From JAGLQA01 sp023135565 (GTDB taxonomy: Bacteria; Acidobacteriota; Aminicenantia; UBA2199): a stretch of DNA of 16,314 nt. This document shows positions 7,133 through 15,700 of this stretch, one piece after another (the first letter of the stretch is position 1; the number at the start of each line of letters is the position of its first letter). The notes under the pieces are model-generated. The model was not told where the DNA came from and searched no databases. It saw only the letters and a list, made by a program, of their open reading frames with translations. The position numbers were made by a program, and so were the translations under genes. The stretch is taken from assembly GCA_030639305.1 (NCBI GenBank), contig DAOWCY010000164.1, positions 1 through 16,314 on the forward strand, given 5' to 3'.

Positions 7133-8677
7133 CTATTTATTTAACCTGCGGTTTTGTAATTCGAGCAGAGCTGAAAGTGCGGATTCAGAAAATGAGGCTT
7201 TGATCTTCAATTTTTCATACAGGAATTCTGTTGCCGTCAACATCGCTTTATGTTTTTCGTCAAGGGAAATCAATCCCGAAATTTTGTTATAAATTTTGTT
7301 TACAGCCGCATCATTGCTTAAAAAAACGATTGATCTCTGTAAAGACCCCGGCTCTACTTTTAGTATCCCTCTTCCATAGGTTTTCGAGTAATTCTCGATC
7401 GACAACTGCCCGGGCACAGCGAGTAAACTTACCTGGATCCATTTCTTCTCGTTTTCCGACAAATTATTGAAATAAACACGATGTATCGAGTTTGTACATT
7501 GAGCCTGGTTGTTGAGCATTAGATAGGGGATTCTTGCCATTCTATAAGGAAAAAAAGCGTCGGGTACTCCCCTAACGTTAACAGCGTACCACGGTGATCT
7601 CAGCTTTGAATGTGACCTTAGATGAAATCCAAGTTTTTCACCTTCTTTGACGTAATCGTTTTCATAATTATAGTCTTTTTGGGAAAATAAGATCAATCTT
7701 TTAGACGGCGTATCGCCATTTAAACGTAGACCGGCAAAATCTTTCGCAGAAGATAAAATCGGGATTAATTGTTTTTCCTGGAAACCTTTCTCCTTCGCTT
7801 TTGATCCAGGCAGGATAAAAAATTTATCCGCGCCGGTTACTACCCCGATAAGAATTTTTGCGACTTCACCAAATCTCACGAAATTGTATTCTCTAACATA
7901 CCGCTGAATTATTGTATCGATATTGTAACGTTCACTTACAGCGACCCTGTATGAATGCCAGGATTCCCTATCTAATTCAAAGAATGCCGGGTTTTCATCC
8001 AGGTCTTTTGAAAAAGAGATTTTTATCGACCGGGTTCTTTGGCCGAAATTCTTCAGCCAGACCAGCACTACCCTCTCATCCGTACCGGCAAAGTATTTCG
8101 AATCTGTAGCACAGATTTCTATCTCTTCAAATTTATTTAAAAGCCACTTCCTGACTACTTGTGCATAATCCGCCTGCAAGAAAGACCAGGGTAGTATGGC
8201 TGCTATACTACCGTTTTTTTTTAGATGTTTGACCGATTTAACAAGAAAATATACCCACAGATCGGATCTTTGTTTCAGCTTACATTCCGGTGCAATTTTT
8301 TTAAAATAGTCGCATTTTTTTTCCGGTTCGATCAGGTAATGGCGAACGTAAGGTGGATTCATAATTATCGTATCATATTTATTCTGTACCGGGAAATCGA
8401 AAAAATCCGACTTTATCAAATTTGACTGTGGTAAATGGCTTAACCTGCCGTTAACCGGTTTATTGTCGCAGCCGAAAAGAAGATGGTTGAAGTTTCTGCT
8501 GTTATTTTTTTTTAGGAGCTGTTCTGCGGCGATAAGGAGTGCCCCGTCTCCATAAGCGGGATCGAATATAGTCTGGCGATTGTTTTTTATGACCGGTTTA
8601 ACCAGGAAGTCAGCCATCGAGTCCGGTGTATAATAAATACCGTTTTTTTTATTTTCGCAAATATTTTTAATTACCAT
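7133..8677 (-). CDS. N6-adenine DNA methyltransferase, last gene of the candidate defence operon
   Basis: This 514-residue enzyme should transfer methyl from S-adenosylmethionine to the N6 of adenine in DNA. Motif X is IYYTPDSMADFLV (14-26), motif I is FDPAYGDGALL (38-48), SDFFDF (90-95) is the motif III region, and the catalytic motif IV is MNPPY (106-110). The C-terminal half (about 220-514) resembles the target-recognition region of Eco57I/TaqI-like enzymes (VAKILIGVVTGADKFFI; PWYAVNVRGVPDAF), which would set sequence specificity. There is no N-terminal nuclease domain, since motif X begins at residue 14, so this is not a complete type IIG enzyme. It overlaps the preceding 239-residue gene by 11 bases and lacks a good ribosome site of its own, so translational coupling is likely. 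It may mark self DNA for the operon; alternatively it could modify an incoming target. DNA is AT-richer than in the neighbouring helicase. Confidence 0.85.
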   Translation of the reverse strand: MVIKNICENKKNGIYYTPDSMADFLVKPVIKNNRQTIFDPAYGDGALLIAAEQLLKKNNSRNFNHLLFGCDNKPVNGRLSHLPQSNLIKSDFFDFPVQNKYDTIIMNPPYVRHYLIEPEKKCDYFKKIAPECKLKQRSDLWVYFLVKSVKHLKKNGSIAAILPWSFLQADYAQVVRKWLLNKFEEIEICATDSKYFAGTDERVVLVWLKNFGQRTRSIKISFSKDLDENPAFFELDRESWHSYRVAVSERYNIDTIIQRYVREYNFVRFGEVAKILIGVVTGADKFFILPGSKAKEKGFQEKQLIPILSSAKDFAGLRLNGDTPSKRLILFSQKDYNYENDYVKEGEKLGFHLRSHSKLRSPWYAVNVRGVPDAFFPYRMARIPYLMLNNQAQCTNSIHRVYFNNLSENEKKWIQVSLLAVPGQLSIENYSKTYGRGILKVEPGSLQRSIVFLSNDAAVNKIYNKISGLISLDEKHKAMLTATEFLYEKLKIKASFSESALSALLELQNRRLNK

Positions 8678-9386
8678 AGTAAAAATCGTTTGTGAAAAGT
8701 TTATTATTGTCCCGGTTTGAGAAAAAATCGCAGCATCTCTGGTAGAATGGTTTAAGAATTAAATCTTCATTTTTCCTTATCATACTACGCCACTCAGGGT
8801 TCCTGGTTAATTTCCAGGTTTTTTCCCCGGAGAATTCAACTACTATTAAATTAATCAATAGTGCTAATGATATGGGAGAGTAATACAACCTCGGTTCCTT
8901 AAGTTTCTCATCCATATGGCTGTTCGTCAGTCCCATTTCCTGCAATTTTCGAGAAAGTTCGCCAGCATATTGGAGATGAAAAACGGGGTGGGGCTGCCGG
9001 TAAGACGAAGATGCCGGTTCAACCGGGACATAATCGAAATGAAACTTGCGCAGCAGTTTCGATTCCCCTTTCCCGGCAATCGCTGCATAATAGCTGACAT
9101 TTTTAATTGTATCGTCATCGCTCAACTCGATAAGCGCTCCGATATAAGCGGTGCCCTCTTTTCCGCCAATGATGATATTGAAATTTGTTTCGAAATCGAA
9201 ACGAAAACTCGACAGCCTGTTAGGTTTTACAAAATTATGATAATATTTTTTATAGCACTTGGTTGCTGCATCAGCCAATGTGGTCATCTCATTATTGTAA
9301 TAAAAGTTTTCACTACAAAACCTTAGTGTGTCGAATTCATATTTGAGTAATTTTTTCGGTTCCGGGAACCAATCGACGATCCTCAT
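8667..9386 (-). CDS. Uncharacterised protein of the methylase/kinase operon
   Basis: I do not recognise this 239-residue soluble protein. It has no signal peptide or membrane segment. Visible landmarks are SSFRFDFETNFNIIIGG (59-75), a central RKFHFDYVPVEP (113-124), then HPVFHLQYAGE (133-143), and a hydrophobic helix YYSPISLALLINLIVVEF (168-185). The FHFD and HPxFHLQ motifs are rich in potentially metal-binding or catalytic His/Asp residues. They recall, only faintly, DUF2290-type proteins; I cannot confirm that. No canonical PD-(D/E)XK, HNH or GIY-YIG nuclease motif is seen. The gene overlaps the receiver gene by ATGA (9386-9383) and the methylase by 11 bases, so it is made with them. By elimination it is the best candidate for the effector or restriction component. 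Start 9386 is fixed by the ATGA junction. Confidence 0.6.
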   Translation of the reverse strand: MRIVDWFPEPKKLLKYEFDTLRFCSENFYYNNEMTTLADAATKCYKKYYHNFVKPNRLSSFRFDFETNFNIIIGGKEGTAYIGALIELSDDDTIKNVSYYAAIAGKGESKLLRKFHFDYVPVEPASSSYRQPHPVFHLQYAGELSRKLQEMGLTNSHMDEKLKEPRLYYSPISLALLINLIVVEFSGEKTWKLTRNPEWRSMIRKNEDLILKPFYQRCCDFFSNRDNNKLFTNDFYYGN

Positions 9387-10375
9387 TCCGCTCCTTTCAT
9401 CATACGAATTTCTTCAAAGAAAAGGGACTTTTCAAAACCCGGGTGGGGAACTGTATACTGTAAACGCACCGGGGCTCTTTTTTCGGATTTTTCATCCGTA
9501 TAAGCGACCACTTCCGGATAATCTTCTTTAGAAGAATAACATTTACTAAAATCGGATTCGGTTATCCCGTCCAACTTACGTCCCAATTCCCAGGAATAAA
9601 CTGAACTGCTGTCGGGATTTCGTGAAAATATTATTTCTAAAAGCTTACTCTGCCACCACCTTTCCCTGCTTTGATCTGCAAATATCCCCCTATATTCGGC
9701 ATCTTCGAAAATATTTTCTACCTTTGCAAAGCTCTCTTCTTTTATACCGAGCAGGGTGGCGGCCCACATGCGGTCATATAAAAAACCCGGTTTTTTCATC
9801 AGTGTGTGCCTCACCCAACTGGAAATAGATAGCAAAAGACTTTTGTCATTATAAAATTCCTCTTTTTTTAAATCATCAGGTATAACGGCAGTCAAACGTT
9901 CTCTATCATCTTCCGGTGGGTTAAATAGATTAAGCAAATCGTTCATATTATGAGGGCGGGATTCCTTCAATTCAGAAAAAGAATTTGCAATGGCAAGTAA
10001 TGTCTTGTCAGAATGCGATATATTATCAATCCTAATAATCTCTTCATAAAGGCTTTTTTGATGAGAATGGATGTCTTTCATAACATCTACACCGGTTACA
10101 CAAACAATCGGGCATTCGGGCCATCGCTCCCTGATGACTTCAGCCGCGGTTGAACCGGTTTTGATACCACTGCCTTTTACTTTATTCAACATATGGTCCA
10201 TTAAAATTAGGTCCGGCATATCTCTTGGCAGTTTATTTTCAAGTGTTTCCTGCAAAACTTTGTCTTTCACATCTATGAAATCCAGGTGAACGTCTAAACG
10301 TTTAACCATATTTTCCGATTCCCGTTTTCGTTCAGGGTCATCATCAATCCATAAAAATTTTAGTTTTGGTTTCAT
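9383..10375 (-). CDS. Response-regulator-like protein: degenerate receiver domain plus unknown C-terminal domain
   Basis: This protein has 330 residues if translation starts at the ATG at 10375; the frame extends to 10405. The 10375 start is preferred because it forms an ATGA overlap with the stop of the kinase gene. Residues 1-125 are a CheY-like receiver: LKFLWIDDDP (acidic pocket D11-D13), LILMDHML with phospho-acceptor D60, and IVCVTGVD with the switch Thr94. The conserved lysine expected about 20 residues later is not evident, so phosphorylation chemistry may be altered. The remaining 200 residues are not a known DNA-binding output domain; they include WWQSKLLEIIFSR and a C-terminal PVRLQYTVPHPGFEKSLFF. 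It presumably receives signal from the adjacent GHKL kinase and passes it to the next protein or to the methylase. It also overlaps the downstream gene by ATGA. Confidence 0.75.
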   Translation of the reverse strand: MKPKLKFLWIDDDPERKRESENMVKRLDVHLDFIDVKDKVLQETLENKLPRDMPDLILMDHMLNKVKGSGIKTGSTAAEVIRERWPECPIVCVTGVDVMKDIHSHQKSLYEEIIRIDNISHSDKTLLAIANSFSELKESRPHNMNDLLNLFNPPEDDRERLTAVIPDDLKKEEFYNDKSLLLSISSWVRHTLMKKPGFLYDRMWAATLLGIKEESFAKVENIFEDAEYRGIFADQSRERWWQSKLLEIIFSRNPDSSSVYSWELGRKLDGITESDFSKCYSSKEDYPEVVAYTDEKSEKRAPVRLQYTVPHPGFEKSLFFEEIRMMKGAE

Positions 10376-11850
10376 GGTAAAATCATCTCCAATTGGGTCT
10401 TCCACTCGCCTTCAGGCTCTTTAAAGAAAACCCGGCCGTTCCTGGCTCGCACAATTTCCCGTACTATACTTAATCCCAGGCCGCTGCCTGTACCGACAAT
10501 ATACTTATCTTCAGGATTAAGCATGTCATTTAAACGAGTGTACAACCTTCCTCCCGGGTCAGATATAAAAGGAATAAATACCTCGTCATAACGGGCCGGT
10601 TCTAATCCTATACCCGTATCTGAAAATTTTATTACCGTCTTGCCTTCCGACCTCCCGGCAGTAATCCTGATCTTCCTGGGACCACCGGCAGCAATTACCG
10701 ATTTTATCGAATTGGAAAGGACATTCAATAATATGGCATACAGTTCCGCTTCCAGTATCGCTTTAAAAACAATGTTATGGGGAACCTGATCATAATCGAC
10801 CTCGATTTCGTATTTATTGATTATTAAACTAAAAATATCTACTGCCCGGACAACTCTTTCATGCAGCGCCAACTGTTTCGGTTTCTCTTTCCGACTGTCT
10901 ATACCGACCAGGGATGTCATTTCCAGTAGTTCCTGTAACCGGATTTTTAAACCGTCAAAAGTCTCCCCGAGCTTTTTTAATTTAAAACGTTCGCTGTCGG
11001 GCAATTTGGCTTCAAGGTTATGCATAGTGTTCTTGCTAGTTTCGAGTTCTCCCAATAAATCTTTTACTTCGTGGGAAAAAATCAGCAGCAGCGTCGAGGT
11101 AGATGCGATTAATCGCAGATGTGAAAGCTCTTCTTGACTGGCCCTGCTGTGGCTGAGAATAAGTTTTACGGCATCATGAACTGATTTTTTTAATGAGACT
11201 TTCTCTTGTTCCGGCAAGAACGTTGAAATATGTTCAACCTCTTTTCGAATATAATCTACCGCACTCTCAACTTCTTTACCCTTTTCTATCTTTTCCCCGG
11301 TTACTGCTTCCAGGCGTTCACGTGCGGTTTCTGAATCTGCTTTTTTCCGGGTATGGAGGTAATAACTGCGATATATGGTTGACCAATCGACAGCAAACCT
11401 GACAAAATCTTTTAATTCGTTGACTGCGTCTGAATACAAAAAACCTTCCCGGTTGGATTTCATTTCAAAACCCGCGGCTCTCTCCCCAATCTCCACATTG
11501 CCCACATAACTCCGCATAGATAACATATTTAAAAGTACACGAACCGGGTCTATTCCCTGGAGAGATTCGGCAAAAGTACGGAGTTCCGTCATCGGGATTC
11601 TTTTTCTAAGGCCGCGGTCATGGTCGATGCCCAACCAATCGTCATCTCCGTATGGGTAAACCCGGAATCCCTGGCATCGCACCTGCACACCTCCCCAATC
11701 CGGTAGAATTTTTTTCAATGTCCCCTTTGAGAGTATGCCGGTATCACGCATCTGTTTCCTGCTTTCAACCAGGATTCCCAAATTAAGTTTAATATCTTTT
11801 AGGTTGGGGAAAATTTTTGAAGAAATAATGGTTCTTCGACCTATACCCAT
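10372..11850 (-). CDS. C-terminal part of the split GHKL ATPase/histidine kinase
   Basis: The 492 residues from the ATG at 11850 carry a histidine-kinase-like module. LLIFSHEVKDLLGEL has H260 in an H-box context. A full HATPase_c domain follows: N-box LLNVLSNSIKSV (374-385), G1 FSDTGIGL (409-416), F-box FIPFIS (425-430) and G2 GTGSGLGLSIV (453-463). The N-terminal part contains GFRVYPYGDDDWLGIDHDRG (61-80), a pattern I associate with the linker domain of two-ATPase (Hsp90/MutL-like) proteins. The ATG at 11850 has no ribosome site, and the frame stays open upstream to 12060 with sensible coding (NIILDAPDFEGEIRDIRE), overlapping the end of the preceding ORF. So this is almost certainly the rest of the protein starting at 12583, separated by a frameshift. 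It is coupled to the receiver gene by ATGA. Confidence 0.8.
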   Translation of the reverse strand: MGIGRRTIISSKIFPNLKDIKLNLGILVESRKQMRDTGILSKGTLKKILPDWGGVQVRCQGFRVYPYGDDDWLGIDHDRGLRKRIPMTELRTFAESLQGIDPVRVLLNMLSMRSYVGNVEIGERAAGFEMKSNREGFLYSDAVNELKDFVRFAVDWSTIYRSYYLHTRKKADSETARERLEAVTGEKIEKGKEVESAVDYIRKEVEHISTFLPEQEKVSLKKSVHDAVKLILSHSRASQEELSHLRLIASTSTLLLIFSHEVKDLLGELETSKNTMHNLEAKLPDSERFKLKKLGETFDGLKIRLQELLEMTSLVGIDSRKEKPKQLALHERVVRAVDIFSLIINKYEIEVDYDQVPHNIVFKAILEAELYAILLNVLSNSIKSVIAAGGPRKIRITAGRSEGKTVIKFSDTGIGLEPARYDEVFIPFISDPGGRLYTRLNDMLNPEDKYIVGTGSGLGLSIVREIVRARNGRVFFKEPEGEWKTQLEMILP

Positions 11851-11998
11851 GGCATCTAATCGGCATACAGCCTGGTGTTTATTATTTATGTGGGCAGTGA
11901 GTGAACCCCAACCTGCATTTATTAAATCCTCTCTTATATCCCTTATCTCTCCTTCAAAATCGGGAGCATCGAGAATTATGTTAAAACCGGGGTCTTCT

Positions 11999-12583
11999 TC
12001 AAATCCTGACCGCCGGGAGCCCCGGTTCGCCGCTAAAACCGCGCAAGTTCCATTCTTGTTTCAAATCGCTAATTATTAAAGTAGTGCCGGTTTCGATATT
12101 ATCTACGATCCTTTGTTCACCGGGACACTCAACTTCCGTTACCTCTTTACCGGGTTTAAATTTTTCCCAGGGGAAATCAGCTTTTGTTTTCTGAAATTCG
12201 GGCCTGCCGTTTTTTTCTTCTATACCGACTGTAATTAGTTTTAGTTTGGCGCCTAACCTCCGGCAGCAGAACCTGCCTATCCCTTTCGCGCCGGTTTTCG
12301 GTCTTCCATATCTGCGCGACATATTGTTTTCGAGCTTATTGGTAGTCCCAATCCGCATCCAGTAATCTTCTACCTCCCTGAAATTCATCCCCACACCATC
12401 ATCGATAATATGAATTTCCTCGTTTCCATCTTCTCCCTGGGTAAATTTTACTGTAACCACAGTCGCATCTGCATCGTAAGAATTTTTTACCAATTCGGCC
12501 AGGGCAAGATGAACTGTTTCAACGAGTTTTTCGCCCAATTCACGCAGGAGCGCACTATCTACAGTGAATCTCAAATTTCCCAT
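11999..12583 (-). CDS. N-terminal part of the split GHKL ATPase/histidine kinase (Hsp90-like ATPase domain)
   Basis: The 194-residue ORF is an Hsp90/MORC-type ATPase domain: N-box LALAELVKNSYDADAT (26-41, with E30 and N34), G1 IIDDGVGM (59-66), YWMRIGTTNK (74-83) and the ATP-lid motif TGAKGIGRF (97-105). The start at 12583 has AGGA 8 bases upstream and a good promoter. The last 15 or so residues run into a TGA at 12001-11999, while the next frame continues the protein. From 12583 to 10372 there are 2212 bases, one more than a multiple of three, so a single-base gain (or a two-base loss) would explain the split. The restored protein would have about 736 residues with two ATPase domains. The cause may be sequencing error, a real mutation, or programmed shifting; no classic slippery heptamer is seen. 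Confidence 0.8.
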   Translation of the reverse strand: MGNLRFTVDSALLRELGEKLVETVHLALAELVKNSYDADATVVTVKFTQGEDGNEEIHIIDDGVGMNFREVEDYWMRIGTTNKLENNMSRRYGRPKTGAKGIGRFCCRRLGAKLKLITVGIEEKNGRPEFQKTKADFPWEKFKPGKEVTEVECPGEQRIVDNIETGTTLIISDLKQEWNLRGFSGEPGLPAVRI

Positions 12584-12657
12584 TAGTCTTTTCCTGTACT
12601 CTCAGCTAATAATAACAGCAGCAATTTAGCCTCAACTCTTTTAATTATCATAAAATT

Positions 12658-12686
12658 ATTTTATCTGAAATAGGTGTACATTTCAA
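12658..12686 (-). promoter_or_regulatory. Promoter of the ATPase-receiver-unknown-methylase operon
   Basis: On the - strand, TTGAAA (12686-12681) and TAAAAT (12663-12658) are spaced by exactly 17 bases. The leader would be about 68 bases long. No second promoter of similar quality was noticed inside the operon. Confidence 0.7.
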
Positions 12687-12739
12687 CCCCCTGGGTCATA
12701 ATACCGTGAAATAACTTTTTCAATATTTGATGGAACCTT

Positions 12740-12768
12740 TTGAGATTAATCTAAAGATAGTGTATAAT
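12740..12768 (+). promoter_or_regulatory. Promoter of the helicase-nuclease gene
   Basis: TTGAGA at 12740-12745 and TATAAT at 12763-12768 are spaced by exactly 17 bases. Transcription from about 12775 gives a leader of about 19 bases containing AGGAGG (12784-12789), 4 bases before the ATG at 12794. It diverges from the operon promoter, with 53 bases between the two -35 boxes. Confidence 0.75.
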
Positions 12769-12793
12769 AGGGACTATTCTAAAAGGAGGTTTT

Positions 12794-15700
12794 ATGGGAT
12801 TTGTGCTGTACAGGTCGTCCGCCGGATCGGGGAAAACCTATACCTTAGTCAAAGAATACCTGAAAATCGTCCTGCAAAAGCCCGAACGTTTCAAAAATAT
12901 CCTGGCGGTTACGTTTACTAATAAGGCGGCAGGCGAAATGAAAGACCGCATCGTCCTGGCCCTGCAAAACCTCTCCGCCGGGAAAGACCCGGAACTGGAA
13001 GCGACTTTGATTAAAGAATTGGGCCGCCGCGCTCCTAAAGACGTCAAAAAAAGCAGCGCCGACATACTCACCTGGATTCTACATAACTATTCCGATTTTG
13101 CCATCATGACCATCGACAGCTTTATCCATAGAGTGATTAAAGCTTTTGCTTTAGAGATCGGCCTGCCCCTCAATTTCGGCATCACTCTAAACTACGAAGG
13201 CATGGAAACCTACGTCATCGAGAATCTGCTGGGCGACGTGGGCAGGGATGAATTTATCACAGGCATTATCCTGGAATTCGTCTTCGCCCGCATAAAGGCG
13301 GAGAAAAGCTGGAACATCGAAGGTGAGATCAAACGTTTCGAGAAAGAGATTTTGAGCGAAAAAAATATCGACTGGGTACAGGGGCTGGCTGCTTTAGATA
13401 ATGTGGAATACTATCGCCTGATCGAACAGTTAGGCGACTTGAGCCGTGGTTTCGTGGAGGCGCTTAATGAAGCCGGCGGGCGCGGCCTGCGGCTTATCGA
13501 AAAAGCGGGACTGACTATAAACGACTTTGCCTATAAAAAATCCGGGGCTGCCGGGTTCCTCATCAAATGCCGGGATTTGAAAACCGGAGGTCTAAAAAGC
13601 TTCACCATGAGCAAACGTTTCTTAGAAGGAGTGTGGTATAGCAAGTCCCAGGATACCGGGATACGGGCCGCCATCGAGGGTCTCCTCCAGGCTGGTCTAA
13701 CGGCGATCAAAGAAGAGATCAGCGGCCTTTACGACAGCGAACATGGGCGGGCCTTGACTGCGCTTTTTGCCTCGGACAATATTTACCTGACGGCGGTTAT
13801 CAGCCGCATCAAAGAACAAATCGACGACTATAAAGAAAAGAACAACCTGATTCCCATTTCTGAATTTAACGTCCGGGTTTACGAAATTATCAAAAAAGCG
13901 CCCATTCCTTTTTTATATTCTATTTTAGGAGAGAAGTACAACCATTATCTTATAGATGAATTCCAGGACACTTCCCGGCTGCAATTTGAGAACCTGCTGC
14001 CTTTGTTCCGGAATGCGCTGGGTGAAGGTTTTTTTAGCATGGCGGTAGGAGATGGCAAACAGTCTATTTACCGCTGGCGCGGCGGCGACGTAGAGATCAT
14101 GGAGCAGGAATTGCAAAACAGGCTGCCGGCAGGTCAATTAGAAATAAAACGTTTGCATAAAAATTTTAGAAGCAGCCGGAATGTGGTGGAGTTCAACAAC
14201 AGTTTTTTTGCGAAAACCGGTGATTTTTATAAAGAGGACAATCTTCTTTTGGAGCATATTTACGGTGACACTGCCCAGGAGACGGTGAGAAAAGAGGGAG
14301 GCTTTGTCTCCCTGCGATTCATCGAAGCGGAGGCAGCGCCGCTCAGCAGTCCCTCAACCTCTCCCCAGGTGGTGGGGGTTTTCGACAGTGTCATTCGTAT
14401 TATCGAGGACTGTCGCAAGCGGGGTTATGAATACAACGACATAGCTATTTTGGTCAGGGAAAACAGGGAGGGCCGGGAAATAGCCGAGAATCTTTTACAG
14501 GAGAGTATTCCCGTGGTATCGCCTGATTCTTTAGTATTAATGGATGTTTCTTTAGTGCGTTTTTTGATAGACGTGCTTACTTATCTAAGCAGCCCGGAGG
14601 ATAAAATAGCTGAAGCCGCTATTATTTATTTTATTTTGTTGAACAGCAAAGCCCCGCGGCGCGGGGAGCCTATAAAAAAAATAAACAAAAGTTTTGATCA
14701 AACTTTTTCAAAAGTTTGGCCCCCGGCAGGGCCGCCGGAGGCAAAAAAGTTTGGCCCCCGGCCCTCACCTCCTGTCCACGTGGTGGACCCGCCGGAGGCA
14801 GTAAGCGCTGCTTTTTTGAAGGGAACTCAGCGGGAGTTAACCCCGGAGTTGGCAGAATTTTTCAAGCGCAGTCATTTTTTGATTCGCATGCCTGTTTATG
14901 AAGTAGTCGAAGAAGTTATCCGAATATTCGATTTGCAGGGCAGCCTGGATTTTGCTGCTGCCGGGTATCTCCAGGCTTTTTTGAATATTGCCGCTGATTA
15001 TTCCGCGGAGCAGGGCATTGACCTATCGTCTTTTTTAGAGTGGTGGGAATTTAACAAAAACGATTTCAAAATGATCGTGCCGGAGACGAAACCGGCAGTC
15101 AGGATCATGAGTATTCATAAAGCGAAAGGGCTGGAATTCCCGGTAGTTATCATCCCTTATGCCAACTGGACGCACAGCATGGACAAGCAGCTCTGGTTGA
15201 TCCCGGAACCGCCGCTGCCTACGGATCTGCCTCCTACCACGGCCATGCTGGTAAACCGGCACAAATCTTTAGAGAACACCCATTTTTGCCGGGATTTGCA
15301 TGCTGAACAAGAAAAAGTACTAATAGATAACATCAACCTGCTTTATGTGGCCTTTACCCGGGCCGGGGATGAGCTTCATGTTTTTGCCCAACCTCAAAAA
15401 AAGAACAAGAACGATAATTACGACCTCCTGGAAAAACTGGCAGTACCGCTGCTGCAAGAGGGCGGGCAGCCGGGTACATATGTTTTAGGGGAACCGGGCC
15501 GCAAAAAGGAAGAAGAGAAAAAAAAGAAATTCTTACAGGTGGATTACCGGGAAAGCGATAGGTTGATTTCCAACAAGTGGTACAGCAAAATATCTATCCG
15601 CAGGAGAGCCGTGGATTCCTGGGACGTAGACACTTACCGGGCTGAAAGGTGCAGTTGGGGACTTTTGGTGCACCGGGTATTTTCGCAGATTCGTTCTGTC

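Noticed and set aside
7133..8677. Stand-alone type IIG restriction-modification enzyme
   Set aside because: Methylase motif X begins at residue 14, leaving no room for an N-terminal nuclease domain, and no nuclease motif is seen in the rest.
8916..9326. 136-residue ORF on the + strand
   Set aside because: It lies entirely antisense to the 239-residue operon gene, has no ribosome site and no recognisable motif.
12001..12060. Programmed ribosomal frameshift in the kinase gene
   Set aside because: No classic slippery heptamer or clear downstream stimulatory structure was seen; error or mutation is simpler.
7133..12583. Identification as a Detocs-type phosphorelay defence system
   Set aside because: Kinase and receiver are present, but no purine-nucleosidase-like effector is seen and a methylase is; the kinase also carries an extra Hsp90-like ATPase domain.
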